Below, piece by piece: positions 6,086 to 15,099 of a stretch of DNA of 61,639 nt. This DNA comes from an uncultured bacterium. Lineage in GTDB: Bacteria > Cyanobacteriota > Vampirovibrionia > Gastranaerophilales > Gastranaerophilaceae. The stretch lies in the NCBI GenBank assembly GCA_947428835.1, contig CANENE010000011.1, positions 1-61,639 on the forward strand. The letters are read 5' to 3'. The translations under genes and the position numbers were made by a program. How positions within the stretch are numbered: position 1 is the first letter of the stretch; each line of letters opens with the position of its first letter. Below the pieces are notes generated by a model. It saw only the letters and a program-made list of their open reading frames with translations. It was not told the DNA's origin and ran no database searches.

Positions 6086-8056
6086 ATGCAAAACTCAAAT
6101 GATTACTGGATTACAACTAAAGAACTTGCCGAAATTAAAGGTGTATCTGAAAGAGCGGTTCGTAAGGCAATAAGCAAAAATAAATATGTTATCAGAAAAT
6201 GCTCAAAATCTTACGAAATTCTAGTAACATCTTTGGAAGAAAATGTTAGAGAAAAAGTAACATCAATCAAAGAAAAATCTACTCAGCTTGTGCGAATTAC
6301 TTATGTTGTACCAGAAGTTCAAAAGAAATTGGCTCTTGCAAAATACGATTTAATCAAAAAATGGGATGAATTTAGATTAGTCAAGAAAAATAAAACAGTA
6401 GCAGGAAAAGATTTTCTTGATGCATATAATAACGGCTGCATTTGTAGTGATTTATTTAATACTGTCGGTAAAGTTGCCATTGGAACAATTTATGAATGGC
6501 ATAAGAAACTCCGCATCAATAATGACGATTGGCATTGTTTGATTAACAATTATACTTTTGGTGAAAAAACCAAAAAATCTAATTTATCAGAAGAAGAAAA
6601 GTCTGAACTTTTGAAAAATCTTCTTCATCCAAACCAATTAAACATTGGAAAAGCAATAAAATATACAAAAATGGCATTAACCCAACGTGGATTTAAAAAT
6701 TTATGCTGCGATTTAACATATAGAAGATTTGCCAATAATTACAAAAATGAACATTATAACATTTGGGTTGAGGCAAGAGAAGGTAATAAAGCTCTGCACG
6801 ATAAGGTTTTACCATATATCACAAGAGATATTTCAAAACTGGAAGTTGGAGATGTAATTGTTGGAGATGGTCACAAATTAGCATTTTTTGTTAAGCATCC
6901 TTATACAGGGAATCCTGTAAGACCGACATTGGTTGCATATCAAGATTGGAAATCGGGCGGCTTTGTTGGGTTTGAAATTATGTTAGAAGAAAATACCCAA
7001 TGTATTGCAAGTGCATTAAGAAACTCAATAATAAATTTAGGCAAAGTTCCAAAATTTGTATATCAAGACAATGGTAAGGCTTTTAAGGCAAAATATTTTA
7101 TCGAAAACGGAATAACCGGATTATTTACTAATCTTGGTATTCAGCCAATTTATGCAAAACCTTACAACGCAAAGGCAAAGCCTATTGAAAGATTATTTAG
7201 AGAGTTGCAAGACAGTTTTGAAGTAATGCTTCCATCATATACAGGAACAAGTATCGTCAAAAAGCCCGCTCAATTAAAAAGGAATGAGAAATTCCATAAA
7301 GAGATTTTTAAAGTTAATATTCCAACAATAGAGCAAGTTACACGAGTTCTTGAGATCTGGTTGCAAAAATATCATTACGAACAAAAATGTCCACATATCG
7401 AAAATAAAACAATAGGTGAAGTTCTTGAAAGTGGTAGAGGTGAAGGGGTAAATATTGATACTTTAGATGACCTCATGATGGCTCGTGAAATTAAAAACAT
7501 TTACAGGAACGGAATTTTATTCCTCAAAAATAATTATTATGACGAAGCATTATTTGGTTATAAAAAGAAAGTAATTATTAAATACAGCTTGTTCGATTTG
7601 AGCTCAATTAAAGTTTACAAATTAAACGGGGAATTTATATGCACTGCCAAAAGAGTTGAGCCTGTTCATCCGTTAGCAAATTATTTGGGTGAAGCAAAAG
7701 ACATAGAAGATTTAAAGCAAAAAACAAAATTAAAGAAACAATTAGAAAAAAGAACAGAACAAGAATACATAAATCATCTAAAACGAAATCAGGTTTATAC
7801 TCCGCTATTAACAATGGATTTACCTGAAAAACAAAAGGAAGATGAAATAAAACAATTTAGTCTTGAAATAAAGGCCGATTTTCAAGCGGAAAATTTCAAC
7901 GGTTGTTTTAGAACAAGATTTGAAAAATATGAGCACCTGATTAAGAAAGAAAATCTTACCAAAAGCGAACAAGACTGGATTGCAGAATATAAATTAACGG
8001 ATGAATATGAACAAATATATGGCGAAGAAGATAATAAGGAGGTATTTAATGCGTAA
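6086..8056 (+). CDS. MuA/TniA-type DDE transposase
   Basis: This 656-aa protein is a DDE integrase-fold transposase of the Mu/Tn7 superfamily. The N-terminal winged-helix (WITTKELAEIKGVSERAVRK, residues 8-27) matches Mu end-binding domains. The catalytic core contains GDGHKLAFFVK (Asp261), VYQDNGKAF (Asp328) and KPIERLFRE (Glu368), aligned with the MuA triad and its GDG...QD...DN...KPxER spacing. The C-terminal 280 residues would hold the beta-barrel and the ATPase-contact tail. It would cut and join transposon ends. It overlaps the next gene by 8 nt, showing a translationally coupled transposition operon. Confidence 0.92.
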   Translation: MQNSNDYWITTKELAEIKGVSERAVRKAISKNKYVIRKCSKSYEILVTSLEENVREKVTSIKEKSTQLVRITYVVPEVQKKLALAKYDLIKKWDEFRLVKKNKTVAGKDFLDAYNNGCICSDLFNTVGKVAIGTIYEWHKKLRINNDDWHCLINNYTFGEKTKKSNLSEEEKSELLKNLLHPNQLNIGKAIKYTKMALTQRGFKNLCCDLTYRRFANNYKNEHYNIWVEAREGNKALHDKVLPYITRDISKLEVGDVIVGDGHKLAFFVKHPYTGNPVRPTLVAYQDWKSGGFVGFEIMLEENTQCIASALRNSIINLGKVPKFVYQDNGKAFKAKYFIENGITGLFTNLGIQPIYAKPYNAKAKPIERLFRELQDSFEVMLPSYTGTSIVKKPAQLKRNEKFHKEIFKVNIPTIEQVTRVLEIWLQKYHYEQKCPHIENKTIGEVLESGRGEGVNIDTLDDLMMAREIKNIYRNGILFLKNNYYDEALFGYKKKVIIKYSLFDLSSIKVYKLNGEFICTAKRVEPVHPLANYLGEAKDIEDLKQKTKLKKQLEKRTEQEYINHLKRNQVYTPLLTMDLPEKQKEDEIKQFSLEIKADFQAENFNGCFRTRFEKYEHLIKKENLTKSEQDWIAEYKLTDEYEQIYGEEDNKEVFNA

Positions 8057-8738
8057 ATTATTTGTAAAAACCCATAATGTCAAAAACTTCGTAGAGTTAA
8101 TGAATAACCTTATTGATAAATCTAATGAAGTTCCAAAAATGGGATTGGTATATGGTGATCCCGGATTAGGTAAGACCAGAGTTGCAGTTTGGTGGGCAAA
8201 TAGAAATGATGCAGTTTATGTAAGAGCTCAAAATAATATGACAAGTCACGGAATACTGGAAAAAGTTGTTGAAGAACTGGGTGAAGCTCCGTCTAAAAAA
8301 TCTACGGACTTAATGAAACAATGTATTGCGCATTTAAGACTTAATCCACAAGTTATCATTATTGATGAAGTTGACTATCTTATAGGCCGTTTTAAAACAA
8401 TCGAAACATTGAGAGATTTACACGATTTAACGGGAGCGCCTGTTGTATTAATCGGAATGCAAGAAGTAAAAACAAAGCTTGGGAAATTTAGGCACTTATA
8501 CGACAGAATTTCTGAAATTGTAGAATTTAAAACATTCTCCAAAGACGATATGGAAGTTATTGTCGAAGAATTATCCGAAATTAAAATAACAGACGAGGCA
8601 AAAGAAATATTTTTTGAAAAATCAAACCGTTTTCGCCAAGCAATTAAAGGAATTGCAACATTAGAAAATTTAGCAAAAACAAACGGGTTAAATAAAATTG
8701 ATGTAAAACAAGTGAAAGGACTAACCATTGAAAAATAG
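8049..8738 (+). CDS. MuB/TniB-type AAA+ ATPase
   Basis: This 229-aa ATPase resembles MuB/TniB/TnsC, which forms ATP-dependent filaments on target DNA and activates the transposase. Walker A is GDPGLGKT (about 35-42) and Walker B is VIIIDEVDYL (about 99-108). The start is set at the ATG preceded by AAGGAGG; a longer in-frame start 48 nt upstream lies inside the transposase and lacks a ribosome site. It overlaps the neighbours on both sides (8 and 11 nt). The small size is closer to MuB/TniB than to the larger TnsC. Confidence 0.9.
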   Translation: MRKLFVKTHNVKNFVELMNNLIDKSNEVPKMGLVYGDPGLGKTRVAVWWANRNDAVYVRAQNNMTSHGILEKVVEELGEAPSKKSTDLMKQCIAHLRLNPQVIIIDEVDYLIGRFKTIETLRDLHDLTGAPVVLIGMQEVKTKLGKFRHLYDRISEIVEFKTFSKDDMEVIVEELSEIKITDEAKEIFFEKSNRFRQAIKGIATLENLAKTNGLNKIDVKQVKGLTIEK

Positions 8739-10371
8739 AGATTTAATTATAAAATCAGCAAGAAGATTAGATAAATTTACTCTTGATGATATAATCTTGG
8801 TTTCAGAGATTGATGAACAAGAAGTTAAAGATATTTTATCGGAATTATTAAATGAAAAAATAATTATAAAAAACAATAATACTTACTTCTTTAATATTAA
8901 AAACAAAAGCAAAAAAGGTAAGACAGCCTCCGAAAGGGAGATTAAGCCAATCATAATTGAAAAAGAAGAAGGTTATGATTATTTTCTTACCCTAAATAAA
9001 GATACCCAAGAACGGATTAGAAGTTATATTGATTTGCTAAACTTTGCAAATCAGGCAGGTGGCAAAAATTCAAAGCAACTTGTTGAATTATTTAATCAAA
9101 CATCGGGTTACAAGAATATTTCCCTTTGCACATTAGGCAGAATACGAACAAATTATAAAAGATATGGTTTTAAAGGTATTTTACCTGTGTATAGTGCCGG
9201 CAATGTTGAAAGCTCCATACCTGACGAATTATATAATTATTTTAAAAAATACTATTTAACTAACGAGAAATTATCTGCAACAGATGCAATTTATCGAGCA
9301 CAAAAACAATTGCAAAAGGAACAAAAAATCGAACAACCATACGCATATACATCAGGTGCATTTTTAAGGAAATTAAAGTCAGAATTCAGTCCGCAACAAA
9401 TTAAATATTTTAGAAACAATATAGCTCCGATAAAAGAAAAATCTGAAAATAAAAAAGAAGAAAAAGAACCATTGGATATGTTGTTTAAAGATGCAGCAAA
9501 AATCTACTTTAACAGACTAAAAACAGAAAACAAGCTTGAGAGAATAATGCATCAAAAAACAGATTATAAAAATCATTTGAAAGAATATTTCGGGGATTTA
9601 CGGATAAGAGAAATCACAAATAAAGTTGTGGCAAAGTTTAAACAAAAACAGTTTGATTGCGGATACCAGCTTGTTTCCGTAAATATTTATATTCTAACTC
9701 TTAAAAATATTATTAATGCCGTTTGTCCTAAAACAAATTATCTTGTATCAAGAAGCAAAAGTCTTAGAGAAAATGCTTATGCTATGGATATGAATTTATT
9801 AACCGAAGAGCAAATTTCAAGATTACTGGATATTTGTTATAAAAAATATCCTGAAGTCTATCCAATTTTGTATATTTCCTTATCTACAGGGGCAAGCATA
9901 CCTGAATTACTGGGATTAACTTGGGATAGAATTGATTTTAGAAATGAAATAATTTTTCTAAAATACTTCCTATATGGTGATAAACTCGTTATGACTAAAT
10001 GCAATTCTACAATGCGTAGATTAAAAATAGATTGGAACATTAGTGAGGACCTTGAATACAGATACCATATAACAGAACCTGAACCTAATGATTTTGTTTT
10101 TAAATTTGAGAGTAATAAACAGGCTCAACAATACATTGAAGAAGATGTTTTGTTGTCATTGGCAAAAGAAATCGGTGTTTCAAAATTAAATCCGAGTGAT
10201 GTTCAGCATAATTTTGTTAATCTGTGTATAAAACAAAATATTCCGCTTACTTATATTCAAAAATCACTCGGATACTACGGAATAACTAATTTTGTTAAGG
10301 TTTATCGCAATTTAATTGAACAACAAGAAGAAGATTACTATAATCCGCTCGATAAGATTTTGAAAAAATAA
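8728..10371 (+). CDS. Mu-type DNA-binding / inactivated tyrosine-recombinase fusion (TnsF-like target selector candidate)
   Basis: This 547-aa protein begins at TTG with AAAGGA upstream, overlapping the ATPase by 11 nt. Residues 1-55 look like a winged helix. Residues 88-230 resemble Mu-transposase N-terminal DNA-binding modules (NYKRYGFKGILPVYSAG and a following helix set). Residues 250-540 have the tyrosine-recombinase fold, with a SAM-like core-binding part and then the catalytic domain. The catalytic set is lost: Arg I is Ser390 (STGASIPELL), the HxxR box is SDVQ (490-493), and the LGH position is LGY (514-516). Only the nucleophile-position Tyr526 and a TKCNSTMRR segment remain. Published Tn6022-like transposons use TnsF, a protein with an inactivated tyrosine-recombinase domain, to choose target sites. 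A targeting role here is inferred. Confidence 0.8.
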   Translation: MKNRDLIIKSARRLDKFTLDDIILVSEIDEQEVKDILSELLNEKIIIKNNNTYFFNIKNKSKKGKTASEREIKPIIIEKEEGYDYFLTLNKDTQERIRSYIDLLNFANQAGGKNSKQLVELFNQTSGYKNISLCTLGRIRTNYKRYGFKGILPVYSAGNVESSIPDELYNYFKKYYLTNEKLSATDAIYRAQKQLQKEQKIEQPYAYTSGAFLRKLKSEFSPQQIKYFRNNIAPIKEKSENKKEEKEPLDMLFKDAAKIYFNRLKTENKLERIMHQKTDYKNHLKEYFGDLRIREITNKVVAKFKQKQFDCGYQLVSVNIYILTLKNIINAVCPKTNYLVSRSKSLRENAYAMDMNLLTEEQISRLLDICYKKYPEVYPILYISLSTGASIPELLGLTWDRIDFRNEIIFLKYFLYGDKLVMTKCNSTMRRLKIDWNISEDLEYRYHITEPEPNDFVFKFESNKQAQQYIEEDVLLSLAKEIGVSKLNPSDVQHNFVNLCIKQNIPLTYIQKSLGYYGITNFVKVYRNLIEQQEEDYYNPLDKILKK

Positions 10372-10380
10372 GGAACAATT

Positions 10381-10809
10381 ATGAAAAAGCAAATATTGGC
10401 AGATTCTGCTGCGAATCTATATATTGAAAAATTTATGACATTAGAAAATATTGCAAAACAATTAAACGTAAGCGAAAGAACACTTAGCCGTTGGAAAGCA
10501 GAGGGCAATTGGGATGAAAAAAGATTTAAACATATACAAGCAAAAACAACATTTCATGAGGATTTGTGCGATTTTGGTAAGACTCTTTTGGAATCGATAA
10601 AAGTAGATATGGAAAACGGTGAAAAGATTGAGCCGTCAAGAATGTACACCTTAACTAAAATTATGAATATGCTCAAAAACGTAAAAACTTATGAGGATAA
10701 AGTTACAGCCGAAAATTGCGAAACGGCAAAACCAAAATCTGTCGGATTATCAGCTGACATTATTAGAGAAATTGAAGAAAAGATTTTAGGCATAACTTAT
10801 GATGAATAA
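10381..10809 (+). CDS. Small HTH protein, phage terminase-small-subunit-like
   Basis: This 142-aa protein has an N-terminal helix-turn-helix (LENIAKQLNVSERTLSRWKAE, about 21-41) followed by GNWDEKR. That signature is common in phage terminase small subunits and Mu gp27-like (DUF1804) proteins. The rest is helical and charged. It lies 9 nt after the recombinase-like gene with an AAGGAA ribosome site, so it belongs to the transposition operon. No large terminase is present, so packaging is unlikely; a DNA-binding accessory or regulator of the transposon is the simpler reading. Confidence 0.7.
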   Translation: MKKQILADSAANLYIEKFMTLENIAKQLNVSERTLSRWKAEGNWDEKRFKHIQAKTTFHEDLCDFGKTLLESIKVDMENGEKIEPSRMYTLTKIMNMLKNVKTYEDKVTAENCETAKPKSVGLSADIIREIEEKILGITYDE

Positions 10810-10817
10810 TTTTGTCC

Positions 10818-10848
10818 AAAGATGTTTTTTAAGGGTTAAAACATCTTT
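10818..10848 (+). terminator. Hairpin ending the transposition operon
   Basis: AAAGATGTTTT pairs perfectly with AAAACATCTTT (11 bp, 9-nt loop) 9 nt after the last stop codon. Only three T follow, so Rho-independent termination is plausible but not ideal. Confidence 0.55.
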
Positions 10849-10867
10849 CGATAGGTATTTATATATA

Positions 10868-10993
10868 AATCAGATTAACCCCACCTTAACGAGTGAGTTG
10901 AACACTTTTTGAACAGGGTTTGAAATGAGTTTGAATGTTTATTTATTTCTGTGTCGAAAATGTATCTAATTTATAGTAATATTTAATCTGATT
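10868..10993. repeat. Inverted repeat enclosing four 11-bp-spaced TTGAA iterons
   Basis: AATCAGATTAA (10868-10878) and TTAATCTGATT (10983-10993) are perfect inverted copies. Between them TTGAA starts at 10898, 10909, 10920 and 10931, exactly 11 bp apart. A second perfect 11-bp inverted pair, ATCTAATTTAT (10964-10974) and ATAAATTAGAT (11042-11052), overlaps the outer half. The place is the junction between the transposon operon and the restriction-modification island. Confidence 0.75.
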
Positions 10994-11056
10994 CTTCATA
11001 TACGATTTTTTAGGTATTACATTAGTCACTTGAAGTTGAAAATAAATTAGATAGAA

Positions 11057-14000
11057 CTACGCTACATTATATATGTTATCATCGCCATTATTATAACAAT
11101 CATAAAAATGATCATATAAATTATTGCATTTTTCTTGAAATAAGTCTTTATCATATATTTCAGGCAATGCCTCATCGCAGATTGTTTCAATAGCCTCTTT
11201 GACTTTTGCCCTTGTAGATTGTTTCTTGCGCCAGTTCAAAACCAATTTTTCTTTTTTTATAACTTTTACTAACCTTTGCGCAGCAGCTTTTACTGTTTCA
11301 AATTCTTTTTTCGAAAGTTTTGGTTCGGGTTTAGTCAAAATATCCAGTATTGCAAGCTCTTCTTCTGTTAAATTTTCATCAAGATGGCGTTTTTCTTCAG
11401 CAGTTAATTCATTTGTTAATGCCACCAACTGAATATACATCTGCTCCATTGTTAATTTTCCAGCATTATATTCATCAATAATACGCTCAAATTTTTCTTG
11501 AAAATGTTTTCTCATATCATTAATTTTTAACATTACAGATAATTTCGAAGTAATTGTTGCTTTCAGTTTTTCAAGTAGTGCCAGTTTCTTTTCTTTTAAA
11601 ATTCTTCGTTGCAATTCTTCAAAATCTATTTTACTTAAATCAAGCTTTTCACCAGCTTTTATTTCATAAGATTTAAGATTTATTGATTCATTTAGTAGTT
11701 CTTCTACTTGTTGAGCAAGTTTTTTAACTTCTGTATTGTCAATAGATTTAATTGTAACCTCTCTTATTTTTGCATACAGAATAGAGCAAACAAAAACCAA
11801 TTTTGCAAATCTTCTTGCTTCGCTATCAGGCAAAATTGCTTTAAATAATACTTTTAGGTTTTGAGTTCCTTTTATGAATTCAGTTTTACTTTTTTCCGTT
11901 TCTAATATTGTGTTAACGGATTCTTCTGTCCTTTTTATGCACTCTAAAGCTCTGGTATCAAAAATTGTATCAACATTAATATTTTTTGAATCAAGAAAAT
12001 CTTTCATTTTTGCAGCTTCGGCATCTAAAAGTCCAATCAATTCAGCTTTTGTTTCTGCAGGATCTTCTTCCGAATCACCCCCATTGGCAGGTTCGCCATA
12101 TATCGCTAGTGCTTTTTGCAATGCTTTAAATATGCCGATATAATCGACAATTAAGCCGTTATATTTATCTTCTGCTACTCTGTTTGCTCTTGCAATCGTT
12201 TGCATTAGGGTATGTTCTTTTAAAATTTTATCAAGATAAAGGGTCGAAATAGTTGGACAATCAAAACCGGTAACCCACATTGCACAAACAAAAACTAGCC
12301 TTAATTTATCTTCTTTATCCTTAAATTTAGTAGCTAAATCTTCTTTTTTCATCCTTGTTCTGTGTGGTGCAATATTAACCCCTTTTTGTTTCATTTGTTC
12401 ATCTTCATTTTGAGAAGAAGAAACAACAACCGCCATATCAGTTTCTTTCATATAATTAATTTGATTTTGCAAAACCTCTTTATTGTCTTTGTTGGCAGTT
12501 AATAGTTTGTTTTCAAGGACTTTAATATATTTATCCCATTCAATTTTCACTTTGTCATACATTTTGATCGCAGTTGCCTTATCTATTGCAACATACATTG
12601 CTTTTCCCATAAAACCCCGATTAACAAAATGTTCGACAACATCTTTTGCTATTATATCAAGCCTATCTTCTCTTGTAATTACTTGATACATATTTACATA
12701 TTCTTTTTCAAATTGTTCTTCTTGTTCTTGAGTAAAATCAGCAGAATCAATAATATCTTGAAGCTGTTTTTCTAAATCTTCGTTTATTATCTGCATTTCA
12801 GGTATTCTAGCTTCGTAATATAAAGGAACAGTTGCTGCATCTTCTATTGACTGTTTAAATGTATATTTACTTACATAATCACCAAACACAAGTTTTGTTT
12901 TTTCATCGCTTTTCATTAAGGGGGTGCCGGTAAAAGCAATAAATTTAGCATTTGGAAGAGCTTCTCGCATATTCATTGCTAATGTGCCATACTGCGTACG
13001 GTGTGCTTCATCAGTTATTACAATAATGTCGTTTCTATCAGAAATCTGTTCAAAACTTTGTCCTTTTTCTTCTGTGCTAAATTTTTGAATCATTGTAAAA
13101 ATTGTTCGATGATCTTCTTTTAATAACTGTTTTAAATGTTCTTTACTTGTAGCTTGAACATTCTGTTCTGTAACTGCTCCTGTTGAAACAAAGTTTTTAT
13201 AAATTTGTTCATCTAAATCCGTTCTATCTGTGACAACAACAAAAGTCCAATTGCCTTTAATTTTTCTAAGTATTTTTTGAACAAAAAATATCATTGAAAA
13301 ACTTTTTCCACTGCCTTGTGTATGCCAAAAAACACCAAGTTTTCCATCCGTATTTGTTTTAAAATTTTCAATAGCAGAATTAACACCTAAAAATTGATGA
13401 TTTTTCCCGCAGATTTTAATCATTCCACCTTTAATTTCTTGATAAAGAGTGTAGTTCTCAATAATATCCAACAAATTCTCAGGTTTGCACATACCTTTCA
13501 TTAAAGTATCTGCTGAAATAATTCCTTTAGAGCCTTTCTCGTCGATCTTTTTCCAGTCAGAGAAATGTTCCCATTTAGATGTTATTGTCCCAAATTTAGC
13601 ATCCGTTCCATTTGATACAATAATAAATGCGTTATACCAAAATACTTGTGGAATTTCTTTTTTATAATGTTTAACATTATCATTAAAGGCGTTTTCAATA
13701 TGTTTATGAGTTGCTTTTAGCTCTATAAATACTAAAGGTAAACCATTGACAAATAATATTAAATCGGCTCTACAATTATATCTTTCACCCGATATTTTAA
13801 ACTGTCTGATAAGCAAATATTCATTATTGCTTGGTTTTTGAAAATCGATAACTTTAACAATGTCTGTTGTATCTATTCCATTGTTATCTTTAAATTGAAC
13901 CTTCACGCCATCTTTTAATAAAGAATAAACATACTTATTTGCACCAATTGCTGTTTTAGTTGATAAATCCTGTGTTAATTCATAATAGGCATTATCTAAA

Positions 14001-14206
14001 GCTTCTTGTGGTAACTCTGGGTTTAATTCTTTAAGAGCAGTACGAAGATTTTTAGAAAGAATTACTTCATCTGTTGTTTGTCTGCCAAATGTTGAATCTT
14101 CACCTCCGATAATTTCAGATGTCGCATCAAAAAGTCTATGACCAAGTTCTTTTTCACACTCAGCCATTAAATCAAATTCTAAAGCTTCTTCTGATAATTT
14201 ATGCAT
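11057..14206 (-). CDS. hsdR: Type I restriction enzyme R subunit
   Basis: This 1049-aa translocase-nuclease is the motor and cutting subunit of a type I restriction-modification complex. The N-terminal nuclease has the PD-(D/E)xK arrangement with Asp148 (ADLILFVNGLPLVF) and Glu162-x-Lys164 (IELKA). The SF2 helicase follows, with HTQGSGKSFS (Walker A, about 295-304) and DEAH (VITDEAHRTQYG, about 395). The C-terminal helical region binds the methylase core. It is the last gene of the five-gene hsd operon, after a 20-nt gap. All key motifs are intact, suggesting a functional enzyme. Confidence 0.95.
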   Translation of the reverse strand: MHKLSEEALEFDLMAECEKELGHRLFDATSEIIGGEDSTFGRQTTDEVILSKNLRTALKELNPELPQEALDNAYYELTQDLSTKTAIGANKYVYSLLKDGVKVQFKDNNGIDTTDIVKVIDFQKPSNNEYLLIRQFKISGERYNCRADLILFVNGLPLVFIELKATHKHIENAFNDNVKHYKKEIPQVFWYNAFIIVSNGTDAKFGTITSKWEHFSDWKKIDEKGSKGIISADTLMKGMCKPENLLDIIENYTLYQEIKGGMIKICGKNHQFLGVNSAIENFKTNTDGKLGVFWHTQGSGKSFSMIFFVQKILRKIKGNWTFVVVTDRTDLDEQIYKNFVSTGAVTEQNVQATSKEHLKQLLKEDHRTIFTMIQKFSTEEKGQSFEQISDRNDIIVITDEAHRTQYGTLAMNMREALPNAKFIAFTGTPLMKSDEKTKLVFGDYVSKYTFKQSIEDAATVPLYYEARIPEMQIINEDLEKQLQDIIDSADFTQEQEEQFEKEYVNMYQVITREDRLDIIAKDVVEHFVNRGFMGKAMYVAIDKATAIKMYDKVKIEWDKYIKVLENKLLTANKDNKEVLQNQINYMKETDMAVVVSSSQNEDEQMKQKGVNIAPHRTRMKKEDLATKFKDKEDKLRLVFVCAMWVTGFDCPTISTLYLDKILKEHTLMQTIARANRVAEDKYNGLIVDYIGIFKALQKALAIYGEPANGGDSEEDPAETKAELIGLLDAEAAKMKDFLDSKNINVDTIFDTRALECIKRTEESVNTILETEKSKTEFIKGTQNLKVLFKAILPDSEARRFAKLVFVCSILYAKIREVTIKSIDNTEVKKLAQQVEELLNESINLKSYEIKAGEKLDLSKIDFEELQRRILKEKKLALLEKLKATITSKLSVMLKINDMRKHFQEKFERIIDEYNAGKLTMEQMYIQLVALTNELTAEEKRHLDENLTEEELAILDILTKPEPKLSKKEFETVKAAAQRLVKVIKKEKLVLNWRKKQSTRAKVKEAIETICDEALPEIYDKDLFQEKCNNLYDHFYDCYNNGDDNIYNVA

Positions 14207-14226
14207 ATAACCTTAATAATATCAAT

Positions 14227-15045
14227 TTATCTTTTTAAATTTTTTAGAAAAGTTTCAGCCTTGTTTTTTCGTTCAACATTATCTTTTATTAAAACACAAA
14301 ACAATAATAATTGATATAATTCATCATACCATTCTTCGAGTTGAACATTGTCTATATCTGAAATTTCTTTTTTGTTGTTGTGTTTGATATTTAATTTATT
14401 TACCAATCCCCTTGTTTTATCAAAAAATTCAGAAAACCCATCAATTGGTTTTTTGAGTAACTTTTCGTATTCTAAATATATTTTTAATAATAAACTCTGT
14501 TTTTGGTTCAAATCACCTTTTAATGAGGAATGGTTATACATTAATATTGCAGTTGCAGTATCTTTTGTTGATATTTCTGCAACCGAAGTTGCCGCTGGAT
14601 TTTTAGGTACTAAAAGGATTTTTTCCTCTTCTTTGATATTTAAACATTCATAATTTAAATGATCCAATAATATTTCAATATTTTTTTCTAACATAATAAA
14701 CTGTTGAGTTTTTTGACAACTAGGGTATGTAAGTTTTGTATTCGCCAAATTTATAACATTTAAATAATATTCTAAACGTACTATAATATCTTCGTGTTCA
14801 AATTTACTTAAATCGATTCCTGATTTTCTTCGCACTTCCTCAAAACTTAAACAGGAGCCGCGCTGTTTCCAATTATAAAATAAACTATCCTGAACAACTG
14901 CTTCAACATTACCCTGTCCTTGTTGAAAAGTTATATTGTTATTGATAACCAAAAGAGCACTACTAAATAAGAAATCAATTTTTCCAATTTCTTCTTTAAG
15001 ATCATATTTTTCATCTATAAGTTCAAAAATATTCTTACGAGTCAT
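14227..15045 (-). CDS. Unrecognised gene inside the hsd operon
   Basis: This 272-aa protein could not be assigned to a family. It is soluble, mostly helical and charged, without signal peptide or membrane segment. The middle contains FYNWKQRGSCLSFEEVRRKS and the C-terminus has EEWYDELYQLLLFCVLIK. An AGGT ribosome site precedes the ATG. Its place between an Abi_C gene and hsdR, in the same orientation, suggests a defence accessory protein, but no catalytic motif supports a mechanism. Confidence 0.6.
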   Translation of the reverse strand: MTRKNIFELIDEKYDLKEEIGKIDFLFSSALLVINNNITFQQGQGNVEAVVQDSLFYNWKQRGSCLSFEEVRRKSGIDLSKFEHEDIIVRLEYYLNVINLANTKLTYPSCQKTQQFIMLEKNIEILLDHLNYECLNIKEEEKILLVPKNPAATSVAEISTKDTATAILMYNHSSLKGDLNQKQSLLLKIYLEYEKLLKKPIDGFSEFFDKTRGLVNKLNIKHNNKKEISDIDNVQLEEWYDELYQLLLFCVLIKDNVERKNKAETFLKNLKR

Positions 15046-15099
15046 ATTTTACCTATATTGATAGTATATAGCAAAATAAAAAATTTTTTGACTTGTAAA

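Larger units (their letters stand above)
3985..10960 (+). mobile_element. Mu/Tn7-like transposon with inactivated tyrosine-recombinase protein (ends approximate)
   Basis: The transposition genes (6086-10809) and the divergent Mor-like/kinase operon (4404-5866) sit next to a tRNA and before a restriction-modification island. There are no capsid, tail or Cas genes, so it looks like a transposon rather than an intact Mu-like prophage. GTGTCGAAAA occurs at 3985-3994 and again, in direct orientation, at 10951-10960. No inverted terminal repeat with a 5-bp target duplication could be proven. The restriction-modification island may or may not belong to the same element. Confidence 0.5.

Noticed and set aside
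8001-8048. Longer start for the transposon ATPase
   Set aside because: It lies within the transposase and has no ribosome site, while AAGGAGG precedes the ATG at 8049.
6086-10809. CRISPR-associated transposon
   Set aside because: There is no Cas gene, no TniQ-like protein and no repeat-spacer array in the window.
10897-10940. TTGAA array as a CRISPR or plasmid-type replication origin
   Set aside because: The 11-bp period is too short for CRISPR, and no Rep protein is present.
3985-10960. Complete Mu-like prophage
   Set aside because: There are Mor-, MuA-, MuB- and terminase-small-like genes but no capsid, tail, portal, large terminase or lysis genes.
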